A DNA stretch of 64,000 nucleotides from Bog-473 sp963745665 (GTDB taxonomy: Bacteria > Actinomycetota > Acidimicrobiia > Acidimicrobiales > RAAP-2): positions 620,001 through 684,000 of the forward strand of contig CAVUYE010000003.1 of assembly GCA_963745665.1 (NCBI GenBank), given 5' to 3'. Position numbers and translations under genes: made by a program. The notes under the pieces are model-generated. The model worked only from the letters and a program-made list of their open reading frames with translations. It was not told the origin of the DNA and ran no database searches. Below, in pieces: positions 35,446 through 44,561 of this stretch. The first letter of the stretch is position 1. Each line of letters begins with the position of its first letter.

Positions 35446-36868
35446 TTACTCAGGCAAGGTGGCGAGGAGGTCGAGGTCCATGGCCGCCTCGAGCGCGGCG
35501 GCCGTGCGCAACACGACCAGATCGCCGTGTTGGGGTCCGACCAGTTGGAGGCCGATGGGCAGGCCCTCGCGGCTCAGGCCGACGGGAACGCTGGCGGCGG
35601 GGGAGCGGGTCATGTTGAAGGGATAGGTGAAGTGGACCCAGTTGGCCGTCTTCACCCCGTTCACCGACCCCATCATGTCGTCGGCAAACGGCGCCAGCCC
35701 CGCGGTGGTCGGCGTCACCAGGATCCGGCAGCTGTGGAAGAGCTCGACCAGGCGCAGGTTCATCAGGTGGTAGTTGTCGAAGACCTGGAGCAGCTGCTCG
35801 GCGGTCGTCGACTGCGCGGCGTCCACGAAGTGGCGCAGCACCGGATGAACCTCGTCCCAGCGCGGGTGGCCCATGAAGGGTCGCAGGGTGCGCAAGCTGG
35901 CCGCCGCCGTCATGGTGAGGAAATCACCGACGGGGTCGGCATCAAAAACGGAATCCAGCACGACCACCTCGGCGCCCAGCGATTCGAGCACGCCCACGGC
36001 GCGCGCGCAGGCCGCGGCCACCTCGTCGTCGACCGTGGCGTAGCCCAGAGTGGGCGCGTAGGCGATTCTCACCGGGACGTGCGGGTTCTCCATGGCGGCG
36101 AGCCAGTTGGCCTCGGGGCGGGGGAGGGAGCGCAGGTCGGTGGGATCGGGGCCGACGGCGACGTCGAGGGCGAGGGCGACATCGCCGATGCGGCGGGCCA
36201 TGGGGCCGTTGGTCGAGAGGTCGACCCAGCCGGGCGGGTGGGGGCCGCCGGCCGGGACGCGCCCAAGGCTCGGCTTCATGCCCGACAGGCCGCAGCACGC
36301 GGCTGGGGATCCGGATCGACCCACCGCCGTCGGAACCGGTGGCGAGGGGCACCATGCCGGCCGCCAGCGCCGCCGATGTGCCGCCCGACGATCCGCCCGG
36401 CCCGCGAGAGACGTCGAACGGGTTCAGCGAGGGACCGAAGATGGCGTTGGTCGTGTTACCCATCCAGCCGAACTCGGGCGTGTTGGTCTTGCCGACGACC
36501 ACGCAGCCGGCCCCGCGCATCCGGGCCACGAAGGGATCGTCGGCGGTGGCCGGCGGGTCGTCGGCGTGGAGCGCCGAGCCGTAGGTGGTGGTGTAGCCGA
36601 TGGCGTTCTGCAGGTCCTTGACCCCGATGGGGATGCCGGCCAGCGGGCCGGGGTCGGCCCCGGCGGCGATACGGGCATCGAGGGCGCCGGCCTCGTCGAG
36701 CGCCCGGTCCCCATCCACGGCGACGAACGCGTTGTAGAACGGGTCGAGCCTCTGGATCCGGTCGAGGGCGGCCTGGGTCAGCTCCCGTGCCGTGACCTCC
36801 TTGGCCCGGACCGAGCGGCTCAGCTCGGCCAGCGAAGTGGTGCGGAAGTCGATCTCTGTGCCTGCCAT
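35446..36868 (-). pseudogene. Amidase (amidase signature family), frameshifted
   Basis: The N-terminal part has the catalytic lysine in P-I-G-V-K-D-L and the G-G-S-S-G-G-T-S-A-A-L signature; the C-terminal part (A-A-C-C-G-L-S-G-M-K-P-S-L-G-R-V) continues in another frame. The switch is at the GGGG run 36305-36308 (CCCC on the coding strand): ATC-CCC-AGC should read ATC-CCA-GCC. Removing one C gives an intact protein of about 473 residues. Amidases of this Ser-Ser-Lys family hydrolyse amides, including glutamyl-tRNA, nitrile-derived and aryl amides. A homopolymer length error is the likely cause. Confidence 0.82.
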
Positions 36869-36953
36869 GTCGCCATGCCCCCTCTGGTCCCCTGCAGTTT
36901 TCCCTGCCTGGACGAGTCCGGCCAGCCCGGCGCAGTCGGCTACCCGACTTCGT

Positions 36954-37949
36954 CTATGCCGCCGACGGCGACAGGCCCGCGACGGCCTCGGCCAGGTCGA
37001 TCCCGATCGGGACCACCGCCGGCGCCGGCGCCGTGATCCCGTGGTCGACATAGCGCTGGATATGGGCCCGGCACTCCGCCACCGACCCGTGCACGATGAG
37101 CTCGTCCACCACCGAGTCGGGGATGGCGGCCAGCGCGCCCTTGCGGTCGCCGGCGGCCCAGGAGTCCCACATCGGCTGGAGGGCGGGGCCCCGGCCGAGC
37201 CAGCGGTGGAACTCGGCGTAGGCCGGCACGTTCAGATAGGCGGTGATCATGCGGCGCCCGATGGTGCGGGCGAGGTCGGCGTCCTCGGTCACGATGACGA
37301 AGATCCGGGCCACGATGGCGCGGGGTGCCCCGCCGGACGCCTTGGTCACCTCCGCCACGGATGTGGCGACATCCTCTGCGCTGAGCCAGTTGAGGATGGC
37401 GCCGTCGGCCTCGCGGCCGGCCAGGTGCAGCATGCCGGGGCGCAGGGCCGCCAGGTAGATGGGCGGCAGCTGCTCGGGGATGCGGGCCAGGCGGAATCCC
37501 TTCACGTGGAAGGTCTCGTAGGCCTCGGTCACCTTCTCGCCGCTGAAGGCCAGTCTCAAGAAACGCAGCGTGTCGCGGACGCGCCGGTACTGGTCCTCGA
37601 AGGCCAGGCCGTTCCATTTGGCCACGATGACCTCGGAGGACGCGCCGAGGCCGCAGAAGAATCGCCCGGGCGCAGCGTCGGCCATGGCGGCCAGGCTCTG
37701 GGCGAGGAGCGCGGGGCCCCGGGTGTAGGCGGGGGTGATGGCCACGCCCAGGTTCATGGTGGGCTCCCAGGCGGCGGCCAGGGTGAGGGGGGTGAAGCCG
37801 TCGGCGCCGTCGACCTCGGCCGACCACAGGTCCGTGTATCCCAGGTCGCGGAGTCGGGCGAACCACTCGCGGTGGGCGTGCAGGGGGATGCCGTCGAAAG
37901 GGACCGTGATGCCGGGCCGGGCCGGTGGCACCCCCGGCGGGGGGCTCAT
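36954..37949 (-). CDS. Luciferase-like (LLM class) F420-dependent oxidoreductase
   Basis: 331 residues with the TIM-barrel LLM fold: G-I-T-V-P-F-D-G at the start, L-W-S-A-E-V-D-G-A-D-G-F, A-I-T-P-A-Y-T-R-G-P, G-L-G-A-S-S-E-V-I-V near residue 105 and W-N-G near 115. In actinobacteria these mostly use F420 to reduce or oxidise small organics. Its ATG overlaps the polyphosphate kinase stop by 4 nt (ATGA), so it is the third gene of a coupled set starting with a DNA methylase. Confidence 0.84.
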   Translation of the reverse strand: MSPPPGVPPARPGITVPFDGIPLHAHREWFARLRDLGYTDLWSAEVDGADGFTPLTLAAAWEPTMNLGVAITPAYTRGPALLAQSLAAMADAAPGRFFCGLGASSEVIVAKWNGLAFEDQYRRVRDTLRFLRLAFSGEKVTEAYETFHVKGFRLARIPEQLPPIYLAALRPGMLHLAGREADGAILNWLSAEDVATSVAEVTKASGGAPRAIVARIFVIVTEDADLARTIGRRMITAYLNVPAYAEFHRWLGRGPALQPMWDSWAAGDRKGALAAIPDSVVDELIVHGSVAECRAHIQRYVDHGITAPAPAVVPIGIDLAEAVAGLSPSAA

Positions 37950-38968
37950 TGTGGGGGGCTCATTGTGGGGCTCACTGCGTGGAGCGGCTGCTCGACGTCG
38001 GCGGACCCATTCGTCTCGGGCCCATTCGTCTCGGGCCCATTCGTCTCGGGCTCGTGCTGGAACTCCGCGTCGTCGAAGGACAGCGCCAGCTCCGTCTTCT
38101 CGTCGTCGTCGTCCGGCACCGGCACGCCCCAGCGCGCCATGCCCGCCTCCATGTGCCGGATGACGGTCTCGATGACCTCGACCCGCCCGTTGCGCTTGCT
38201 CTCCGACGAGACCACATCCCAGGGCGCCAACGGGCCGCTCGTCAGCCGCAGCATGTCCGCGACCGCCTCGTCGTATTGCGGCCGCTTCTCCCGGTTGCGC
38301 CAGTCCTCGTCGGTCAGCTTCCATGCCTTGAGCGGATCGTCCCGGCGCCGTTCGAACCGGCGCAACTGTTCCCCGTCCGACATGTGCATCCAGAGCTTGA
38401 TCACGACCATTCCCTCTTCGGCCAGTGAGTGCTCGAAGTCGGCGATCTCCTGATAGGCGCGTCGCCACTGCACCTCGGTGGCGAAGTTCTCCACCCGCTC
38501 CACCAGCACGCGCCCGTACCAGCTGCGGTCGAAGATGGTCATGCCGCCCCATCCAGGCAGTGGCGGCCAGAAGCGCCACAGGAAGTGATGCCGGAGCTCG
38601 TCGGGCGTCGGCGCGGCGAACGGCGCCACGTGCACGTGCCGGGGGTCGAGCGGCTCGACCAGCCGCTTGATGGCGCCGCCCTTGCCGGCGGCATCCCAGC
38701 CCTCGAAGACGATGCAGACCGGTGGGCCGAGGTTGCCTTTGTTGAGCTGACCGCCATTGATCAGCCGCAGGTGCAACAGGCGGCGTTGCGCCTTGCCGAG
38801 GCGCTTCGTCTCCTCGTCCTTGGAGAGCTTCAGCGTGAGGTCGCAGTCCTCGAGCCGGGGATAGGACAAATGGGGAGCGTCCCGGTGCTCAGTCGTAGGG
38901 CGCGCTGCGTTGTCGTCGCTGCCGTCATGGGAGCCGTGATCGTGGTCCCCGTGATCGTGCTTGCTCAC
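37946..38968 (-). CDS. ppk2: Polyphosphate kinase 2 (PPK2) with histidine-rich N-terminus
   Basis: 340 residues starting at GTG. The core has Walker A G-W-D-A-A-G-K-G-G (90-98), Walker B F-D-R-S-W-Y-G-R (about 146-153) and R-R-D-D-P-L-K-A-W-K. It transfers phosphate between polyphosphate and nucleoside phosphates. The first 20 residues are His/Asp-rich (K-H-D-H-G-D-H-D-H-G), a likely metal-binding tag not needed for the fold. The C-terminus has three copies of P-E-T-N-G. The start overlaps the methylase stop by 4 nt and the stop overlaps the next ATG. Confidence 0.9.
   Translation of the reverse strand: MSKHDHGDHDHGSHDGSDDNAARPTTEHRDAPHLSYPRLEDCDLTLKLSKDEETKRLGKAQRRLLHLRLINGGQLNKGNLGPPVCIVFEGWDAAGKGGAIKRLVEPLDPRHVHVAPFAAPTPDELRHHFLWRFWPPLPGWGGMTIFDRSWYGRVLVERVENFATEVQWRRAYQEIADFEHSLAEEGMVVIKLWMHMSDGEQLRRFERRRDDPLKAWKLTDEDWRNREKRPQYDEAVADMLRLTSGPLAPWDVVSSESKRNGRVEVIETVIRHMEAGMARWGVPVPDDDDEKTELALSFDDAEFQHEPETNGPETNGPETNGSADVEQPLHAVSPTMSPPQ
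38006..38050 (-). repeat. Three 15-bp tandem repeats inside ppk2
   Basis: CCCATTCGTCTCGGG repeats three times in register with the reading frame, giving P-E-T-N-G copies in the C-terminal tail of PPK2. In-frame 15-bp units allow length change without frameshift. Confidence 0.85.
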
Positions 38969-40146
38969 GTTGCCTGTTGTAGCCGATCCAACCGGCCGGC
39001 GGCGACCACCGATGCTGCAGCGCCCGTGAAGCCTTCCGCTGCGCCCTCTGCGGCCTGGACAGCCTGGACGGCTCGGCGCACCAGGTCCGGCTCTCCGGCG
39101 ATCACGAGCAGCTCCTGATTCGACAAATGGCCCACCCGACCGACCTTTCTTCCGGATGGGTCGAAGATGCCGATGCGGGCCCCGACGTATCGAGCCGAGT
39201 CGAAGGAGAGGGTCGCCACCGTTCGATCCGTACCGTTCCTCTGGATGGTGCCCATCGCCTTGAGCTCCTCCAGCCCCAGCCACGACTCGTTGTTGTAGGA
39301 CAGCACCAGCAGCTCGCAGTCGATCGACCGCACGACCGACGCCAGCGCCGCCGGCATCGTCCGCTTCGAATTGAAGGCGGATCGGGTGGATGGGTCGCGC
39401 GCATCGAGCCGTTTGCGGGCCACGCCATAGGCCTCGGGCGCGTCCCACGCCACCAGCGTCTCCCACACGTGGTAGTTGGTGAAATACCGGTGCTGGTTGT
39501 ACGGCGGATCGAGGTACGCCAAATCGAAGTGGCCCAGACTCGGCCCGTCTGCCGAGCCGGATGCCGAGCCGGATGCCGTCGCCAGCTCGATCGCATCGCC
39601 TTGGATGGCACGCCCGGGCCCATGGAGCAGTTCGGGGATTCGCAACTCCAGCGGCTTGGCCGAACGGGGCGCCCACTGCTTCACGTACGCCATCTGCACG
39701 CCGGTGGTCGAGTCCACCCGGTCCGCCGCCTCGATGAGGGACGTCAACAGGAGGGGGAACAAGGGTGACCCCGCATACTCCGAGTCAATGGCGTCCCGCA
39801 CGGCATCTATCCGAGCGGCATTGTGCGGTTGGAAGAAGCGGGCTTCGTGGCTGAAGGTCTGGGTCACGTAGCCGGGCTTGCCGGGGAGGGCGTTGAGGTG
39901 GGTCACAGCCGCCCGGAGCGCCGTGGCGTCGGTGGTGGCGGCGTCCGCCTCGATGTAGGTGCGGGCGAAGGTGTGCGCGTAGCGGGCGCTGTCGACGGCG
40001 GTCACGTGCACACCCTGGGCCTTGAAGGCCTGGGCGACGCGGGTGGTTCCGGTGAAGAGGTCGAGCGCGGTGGTGGCGCCGGAGGCCCGGCAGATGCGGG
40101 CGAGGACCGGGACGAGGCGGCGCTTGGAGCCGATGTATTTGATCAT
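38965..40146 (-). CDS. D12-class DNA adenine-N6 methyltransferase
   Basis: 393 residues. Y-I-G-S-K-R-R-L at the N-terminus, motif I D-L-F-T-G-T-T-R-V-A near 30, and catalytic D-P-P-Y-N-Q-H-R-Y-F-T-N-Y near 218. This is the Dam/M.EcoRV-like alpha group that methylates adenine in a short site. The Ala-rich last 40 residues are extra. No restriction endonuclease is next to it, so it is either orphan or part of a core chromosomal function. First gene of the coupled methylase-ppk2-LLM set (GTGA overlap). Confidence 0.86.
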   Translation of the reverse strand: MIKYIGSKRRLVPVLARICRASGATTALDLFTGTTRVAQAFKAQGVHVTAVDSARYAHTFARTYIEADAATTDATALRAAVTHLNALPGKPGYVTQTFSHEARFFQPHNAARIDAVRDAIDSEYAGSPLFPLLLTSLIEAADRVDSTTGVQMAYVKQWAPRSAKPLELRIPELLHGPGRAIQGDAIELATASGSASGSADGPSLGHFDLAYLDPPYNQHRYFTNYHVWETLVAWDAPEAYGVARKRLDARDPSTRSAFNSKRTMPAALASVVRSIDCELLVLSYNNESWLGLEELKAMGTIQRNGTDRTVATLSFDSARYVGARIGIFDPSGRKVGRVGHLSNQELLVIAGEPDLVRRAVQAVQAAEGAAEGFTGAAASVVAAGRLDRLQQAT

Positions 40147-40192
40147 CGAGGGCTTTTAGCCGTCACGTTGGACCACCCTACGATGGGCGGTC

Positions 40193-40933
40193 ATGGCGCC
40201 CGGGGACCATCCAGGAACGGCCGATGGGGGCGCCGATGGGGGAGCCGATGCCGGCGTGGATTCGCACTGGGTGCAGTGGCATGGGCCGTACGAGGATCCG
40301 TCGTCGAACCTGTCGCAGCGGCTGCGGGCGGTGCAGTCCATGCTGCAGTCCGCGCTGGACGAGATCCCGCCCCGCCGCGCCCTGGGCAGCCATCCGGAGC
40401 CCCTCCGCATCGTGAGCCTGTGTGCGGGACAGGGACGTGACGTGATCGACGTCGTGGCGACCCATCCAAGGGGTCCGGAAGTCTCGGCGCTGCTGGTCGA
40501 GCTCGATCCGGCCCTTGTGGCCTTCGCCCGGGACCGTGCTGCCAAGGCCGGCCTGGCTGGGCAGATACGGATCGTCGAGGGCGATGCGTCGCAGTCCCGC
40601 CTCTACGTCGACAGCGCGCCAGCCGACATCGTCCTGGTGTGCGGGGTGTTCGGGAACATCAGCGCGGCGGACATCACACGCACCATCCAGGCGATGCGGG
40701 GTTTCTGCGTGCCCGGGGGCCATGTCCTGTGGACCCGGCACCGGCGGCCACCCGACCTCACCCCGGCCATCCGGGCCGACTTCGTCGGTGCAGGGTTCAC
40801 GGAGTTGGCTTTCGAGGCCCCTGAGGGCACGGTCATGACGGTCGGCCACCACCGCCTGGATGGAGCCCTGGTGCCCTTCGACCCAGACCAGCAGCTCTTC
40901 GACTTCGTGGGCGACGGTTGGAACCCCGCATGA
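40193..40933 (+). CDS. Class I SAM-dependent methyltransferase
   Basis: 246 residues. SAM motif I V-S-L-C-A-G-Q-G-R-D near 74-83, acidic loop V-E-L-D-P-A-L, and I-V-E-G-D-A-S. The first 25 residues are a Gly/Ala/Asp-rich repeat. The acceptor substrate is not evident. Divergent from the DNA methylase with 46 bp between, and overlapping the next membrane protein by 4 nt. Confidence 0.8.
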   Translation: MAPGDHPGTADGGADGGADAGVDSHWVQWHGPYEDPSSNLSQRLRAVQSMLQSALDEIPPRRALGSHPEPLRIVSLCAGQGRDVIDVVATHPRGPEVSALLVELDPALVAFARDRAAKAGLAGQIRIVEGDASQSRLYVDSAPADIVLVCGVFGNISAADITRTIQAMRGFCVPGGHVLWTRHRRPPDLTPAIRADFVGAGFTELAFEAPEGTVMTVGHHRLDGALVPFDPDQQLFDFVGDGWNPA

Positions 40934-41778
40934 ATGAAGGCGACCCCGGGCCGGGCCCGGGGTCGGAAGAGGCGGTGGGGTCGGGGCCGCCGGGGCCACG
41001 GGCGCCACAGGCCGCCAAACTCCCTCGCCACCGCCTCCACCCTCTCTCACTGACCTCCATGGCCTGGCGCACCGCCAGGATGGAGCCCGCCCGGGTGATC
41101 GTGCCCGGACTCGTCATCTTCGGGCTCGATGCGATTCAGGGCACCTTCTACACCGAGGTCGCCGTCGACCACCTGGGCATCGGGTCGATCATCGGAGCGG
41201 TCCTCTTCGGCTCCTCCGCTCTGGGGCTCACCTTTTATGCGGGCATGCTCGAGCGCCTGGTCGGCTCCGTGGAGCGCAACGAGCAGGCCCAGCCGGTCCT
41301 CCACGTGCTGCGGACCCTGCCCTGGGGGCGCCTCCTCATCGCCGAGGGCATCCTGATCGTGGTCACTGCGGTGGCCTCAGTGGCCGTGGTCGTGCCGGGG
41401 CTGATCGTCGGGACGCTGTTCGCCCTGGTTGGCCCACTCATCAACCTGCTCGACAGCTCGGTGCCCAATGCCTTCAAACGATCACTGCAGCTGGTGTGGC
41501 CCCACTTCATGTTGGTCTTCCTGATCATCACGTTGCCGTTGGCGATCGAGCACGAGGTCGTCATCTTCGTTGCCGAGCTGATCCCCCACGAGCACATCTG
41601 GGCCATCTTCCTCACCACCTTCATCCTCGGCGACCTCTTCGGCATGGCGCTGGGCCTCATGGAGGTGACCATGGCGGAGCGTCTGGTGACAGGAGCGCAG
41701 GGTCCCGGTGAGGACCTACTGTCGGCGGACGTGGAGCTGCCCAGCCGGCCCAATCCGGGTCACCCATCCAAGGCGTAG
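40930..41778 (+). CDS. Integral membrane protein, unknown function
   Basis: 282 residues. A Pro/Gly-rich cytoplasmic start of about 40 residues is followed by about five or six hydrophobic helices with V-V-P-G-L-I-V-G-T-L-F-A-L-V near the middle and F-L-T-T-F-I-L-G-D-L-F-G-M near the end. The layout recalls glycerophosphodiester phosphodiesterase-type or YciC-like membrane domains (P-G-L in a loop, S-V-P-N-A-F-K-R-S), but I cannot assign it. ATG overlaps the methyltransferase stop. Confidence 0.7.
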   Translation: MNEGDPGPGPGSEEAVGSGPPGPRAPQAAKLPRHRLHPLSLTSMAWRTARMEPARVIVPGLVIFGLDAIQGTFYTEVAVDHLGIGSIIGAVLFGSSALGLTFYAGMLERLVGSVERNEQAQPVLHVLRTLPWGRLLIAEGILIVVTAVASVAVVVPGLIVGTLFALVGPLINLLDSSVPNAFKRSLQLVWPHFMLVFLIITLPLAIEHEVVIFVAELIPHEHIWAIFLTTFILGDLFGMALGLMEVTMAERLVTGAQGPGEDLLSADVELPSRPNPGHPSKA

Positions 41779-41878
41779 CCGCCGGGTCGCCGGGTCGCAC
41801 CACCGCACCAGCCGCACCAGCCATCCACCCATACGACACACAGGCGATCCAACTCACTCTTATCCGAGGAGGCCCATC

Positions 41879-42643
41879 ATGGAAGAGACGATCCACGGAA
41901 CCACGATGCCGGTGCTCGAGCTCTCGCTCGCCGACGGCGAGTCCATCGTGTCGGAAGCCGGCGAGTTCTCATGGATGTCAGATGCCGTCCAGATGGCCAC
42001 CAACACCGGCGGTGGCATGGGCGGCAAGGGCATCATGGGTGCGGTCAAGCGTGCCGTGTCCGGCGCGTCGTTCATGATGACGACGTACACCGCGCAAGGC
42101 GGCGCAGGATCCATCGCCTTCGCCTCGAAGTTCCCGGGCCACATTCTGCCGATCGACGTGGCGCCCGGGAACGAGTTCATGGTCCACCGACACGGCTTCA
42201 TGGCGGCCACGCCGGGGATCGAGCTGTCCATGGGATTCCAGCAGTCCTTCCGCGGCGGCATCTTCGGCGGCGAGGGTTTCATCCTGCAGAAGGTCGGCGG
42301 GACCGGACGGGCGTTCATCGACCTCTCCGGCGAGGTGATCGTCTACGACCTGGCTGCCGGGCAGACGATGCGCGTGCATCCGGGCCACGCCGGCCTCTTC
42401 CAAGCGTCGGTGACCTTCTCCGTGCAGAAGGTCCCGGGCATTGCCAACCGCTACATGGGGTCGGACGGCCACCACTTCGCGGTGCTGACGGGTCCGGGCC
42501 GCATCTGGCTGCAGTCGATGCCGCTGCCGATCCTCGCCGGAGTGATCGGCGAGTACATGCCCGACCGCGACGACCACCACGGAGTCGAGGGCGCAGCGGC
42601 CGGCATCGGGGGCGCCAAGATCCTGGGCGACATGTTCAAGTAG
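41879..42643 (+). CDS. AIM24-family protein (TIGR00266)
   Basis: 254 residues with the AIM24 beta-roll: D-G-E-S-I-V-S-E-A-G near residue 20, M-T-T-Y-T-A-Q-G-G-A-G-S-I-A-F-A, P-G-H-I-L-P-I-D and F-I-D-L-S-G-E-V-I-V-Y-D-L. The yeast member is a mitochondrial biogenesis factor; the bacterial function is not established. GAGGAGG ribosome-binding site 41866-41872 sets the ATG. Glycine- and methionine-rich stretch at about 45-56. Confidence 0.85.
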   Translation: MEETIHGTTMPVLELSLADGESIVSEAGEFSWMSDAVQMATNTGGGMGGKGIMGAVKRAVSGASFMMTTYTAQGGAGSIAFASKFPGHILPIDVAPGNEFMVHRHGFMAATPGIELSMGFQQSFRGGIFGGEGFILQKVGGTGRAFIDLSGEVIVYDLAAGQTMRVHPGHAGLFQASVTFSVQKVPGIANRYMGSDGHHFAVLTGPGRIWLQSMPLPILAGVIGEYMPDRDDHHGVEGAAAGIGGAKILGDMFK

Positions 42644-42667
42644 TCGCCGGATGCAGTGCCGTGACGG

Positions 42668-43498
42668 CTAGGAGAGGTTTATAGGGTTAGGTGGGACGGT
42701 AAGGGCGACGGCCTTGCCGTAGTGATTGAAGACGACGGTGCTCACGTCGCCCGGGGTGTCATCGACGATCTTGTAGACGAGGGCCGGGCCCTTGGCGGCG
42801 ATGTACATGAGCCCGGTGCTCTTCTTCCCGTGGTTCACGACCGTGTCCTCGACGACGACGACCTTGTGGCCCGCGAACGTGGTGGGGCGGCCAAGGGTGA
42901 GCGGTGCCGTGTGGCCCTCGAAGGCCGCGACGGCGAGGTCGGCCGCATCGAGGAACTGGTCGAAGGAGGTGAAACGAGTGTCGACCGCCGAGAACTCGAT
43001 CCACTTCCCGCCGTACGTCTCGGTCTGCGGCACCGTGGCGTGACTGGCCCAGAACCTGGCCGGTGCGTTGAAGTAGAGGACCGGGCCAACCCGCTCGATC
43101 TTGATCAGGGCGCCGTTTTGGACGAACTCGCCACCACCCTCGCCGTCGGAGTTCACGAGGAGTTCGAGGACTATCTGGGACTTGCCCTGGGAGATCTTGC
43201 CCGCGATGTGGACGCTGCCGAAGTGTTCCTCGGCGGTGATGGCCTTGATGACCCATTTGTCCGCCGAGGTGAGTGGGGCGGTGGCTGTGGAGGTGGTTGT
43301 TGGGGCGGATGTGGCTGCCGTGGCGGGTCCGGTCATAGCCGTGGACCCGATCAAGAGAATGGCGGTGGCTGCGCCAGTGGCCAGGGCAGTCAGGGGGAGC
43401 GCACCGGTGATCAGCCTGCTGCTCAGGCGGGAGCGAGATCCATCCACAGCACGAGAACCAGACGCCGCTGGGAAAATGGCGGTTCGGGACCATGCCAT
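42668..43498 (-). CDS. Secreted protein, possibly LppX/LprG-like
   Basis: 276 residues. N-terminal basic region, hydrophobic segment at about 35-55 and A-T-A-A-T Ala/Thr-rich linker indicate export; no lipobox cysteine is visible, so probably soluble or signal-anchor. The mature part (V-Y-F-N-A-P-A-R-F-W-type strands, K-W-I-E-F-S, D-D-T-P-G-D-V-S-T-V-V-F) looks like the half-barrel lipid-binding fold of mycobacterial LppX/LprAFG. That link is tentative. Convergent with the AIM24 gene. Confidence 0.65.
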   Translation of the reverse strand: MAWSRTAIFPAASGSRAVDGSRSRLSSRLITGALPLTALATGAATAILLIGSTAMTGPATAATSAPTTTSTATAPLTSADKWVIKAITAEEHFGSVHIAGKISQGKSQIVLELLVNSDGEGGGEFVQNGALIKIERVGPVLYFNAPARFWASHATVPQTETYGGKWIEFSAVDTRFTSFDQFLDAADLAVAAFEGHTAPLTLGRPTTFAGHKVVVVEDTVVNHGKKSTGLMYIAAKGPALVYKIVDDTPGDVSTVVFNHYGKAVALTVPPNPINLS

Positions 43499-43595
43499 GT
43501 GTCTTGGTTCGGCAACGCGCGTATTGACACCGGGGGTGCGGCTACAGATGTTGTGAATCCGTTGATTTTGCCTCAGGTGGGCGCGGTCGGGCTGG

Positions 43596-44561
43596 TCAGG
43601 GCTGATCGGGCTGGTTCCACTCGATCCATCCCGAGCCGGTGCGACCGTCGTCGGCCCGGCACCGCACCATCGCCCGGGGGAACCGGCTGGTGCGGCCGTC
43701 GTCGTTGCGGAGCAGGACAGGGCCGAAGGCGACCGGCGTCACCTCGAGGACCAGCGGCACTCCGGCGCTGTCGGGTTCCGGGCCGGGCCCGACGGCGATC
43801 TCGATGCGCGCCCTGGATGGGAACCCGTACGCACCCACGTCCTCGGTCACCGTGAGCGCGGTGGCGGGATGGACTTCGCCCGGTTTCTGGATGTATCCGA
43901 AGAAGACGGGGATGCCGAGGTTCATCCGGATGTCGGCCAGGTGGATCCGGGTGCCGTCGTCGAGGCGCAGGGAGCACCAGCACCATCCAAAGGCCCACCA
44001 GTCCCGCACGCCCCAGGAGTGATCGCGCTGCCCCTGCCCGTCGATGCGGAAAGTCTCTCCGTCGACCGTGACGGTGCCGGTCACGAGGCAGGGGATTTCG
44101 TAGCGGGTCGTGAGGTCGTAGTGGTACGGGACACCGTCGGTCTTCCAGGTGAGGTCGACGTCGAGCTGCACCGGTGTCCCGCTCTGCTCGCCCTGGGCGT
44201 ACACCTGCTCGGGCGGGTCGATGATGTGGGCCGGTGCGCTGGCGGCGAGGCGGAACTCCTCGAGGGGACGGCGCAGGTCTATCTCGATTCGTTGCCCTGC
44301 GGTGGTTTCAGACACGAGGCCGTCGCCTGGCGGCACCGGCGCCCGGTAGTCGGCCGAGCAGACGCCGGGACGGTCGGACCACACGATCCACGTCGTCCAC
44401 CACGCCAGTTGGCGGTTGGGATAGAGGCCGAGCCGGAGCCAGCCGCCCATGGAGCCATCAGCGCGCACGAAGTCGCAGTAGTACGACTCGTTCCACAGGT
44501 CCTCGCCGTCAGGGATGTGCCTTGCTTCGTCGTCTGGCAGGACGACGTGCTCCGCCGTCAC
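43596..44561 (-). CDS. Lipocalin-like/CrtC-AttH-type protein of unknown role
   Basis: 321 residues of all-beta character. W-N-E-S-Y-Y-C-D-F near residue 25, G-Q-G-Q-R-D-H-S-W-G-V-R-D-W-W-A-F-G near 180 and W-C-W-C-S-L-R-L-D-D-G resemble hydroxyneurosporene hydratase (CrtC)/AttH-like proteins that act on or bind hydrophobic substrates. No carotenoid gene is nearby. Its ATG overlaps the stop of the upstream CMD-family gene by 4 nt, so the two probably serve one pathway. Confidence 0.65.
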   Translation of the reverse strand: MTAEHVVLPDDEARHIPDGEDLWNESYYCDFVRADGSMGGWLRLGLYPNRQLAWWTTWIVWSDRPGVCSADYRAPVPPGDGLVSETTAGQRIEIDLRRPLEEFRLAASAPAHIIDPPEQVYAQGEQSGTPVQLDVDLTWKTDGVPYHYDLTTRYEIPCLVTGTVTVDGETFRIDGQGQRDHSWGVRDWWAFGWCWCSLRLDDGTRIHLADIRMNLGIPVFFGYIQKPGEVHPATALTVTEDVGAYGFPSRARIEIAVGPGPEPDSAGVPLVLEVTPVAFGPVLLRNDDGRTSRFPRAMVRCRADDGRTGSGWIEWNQPDQP

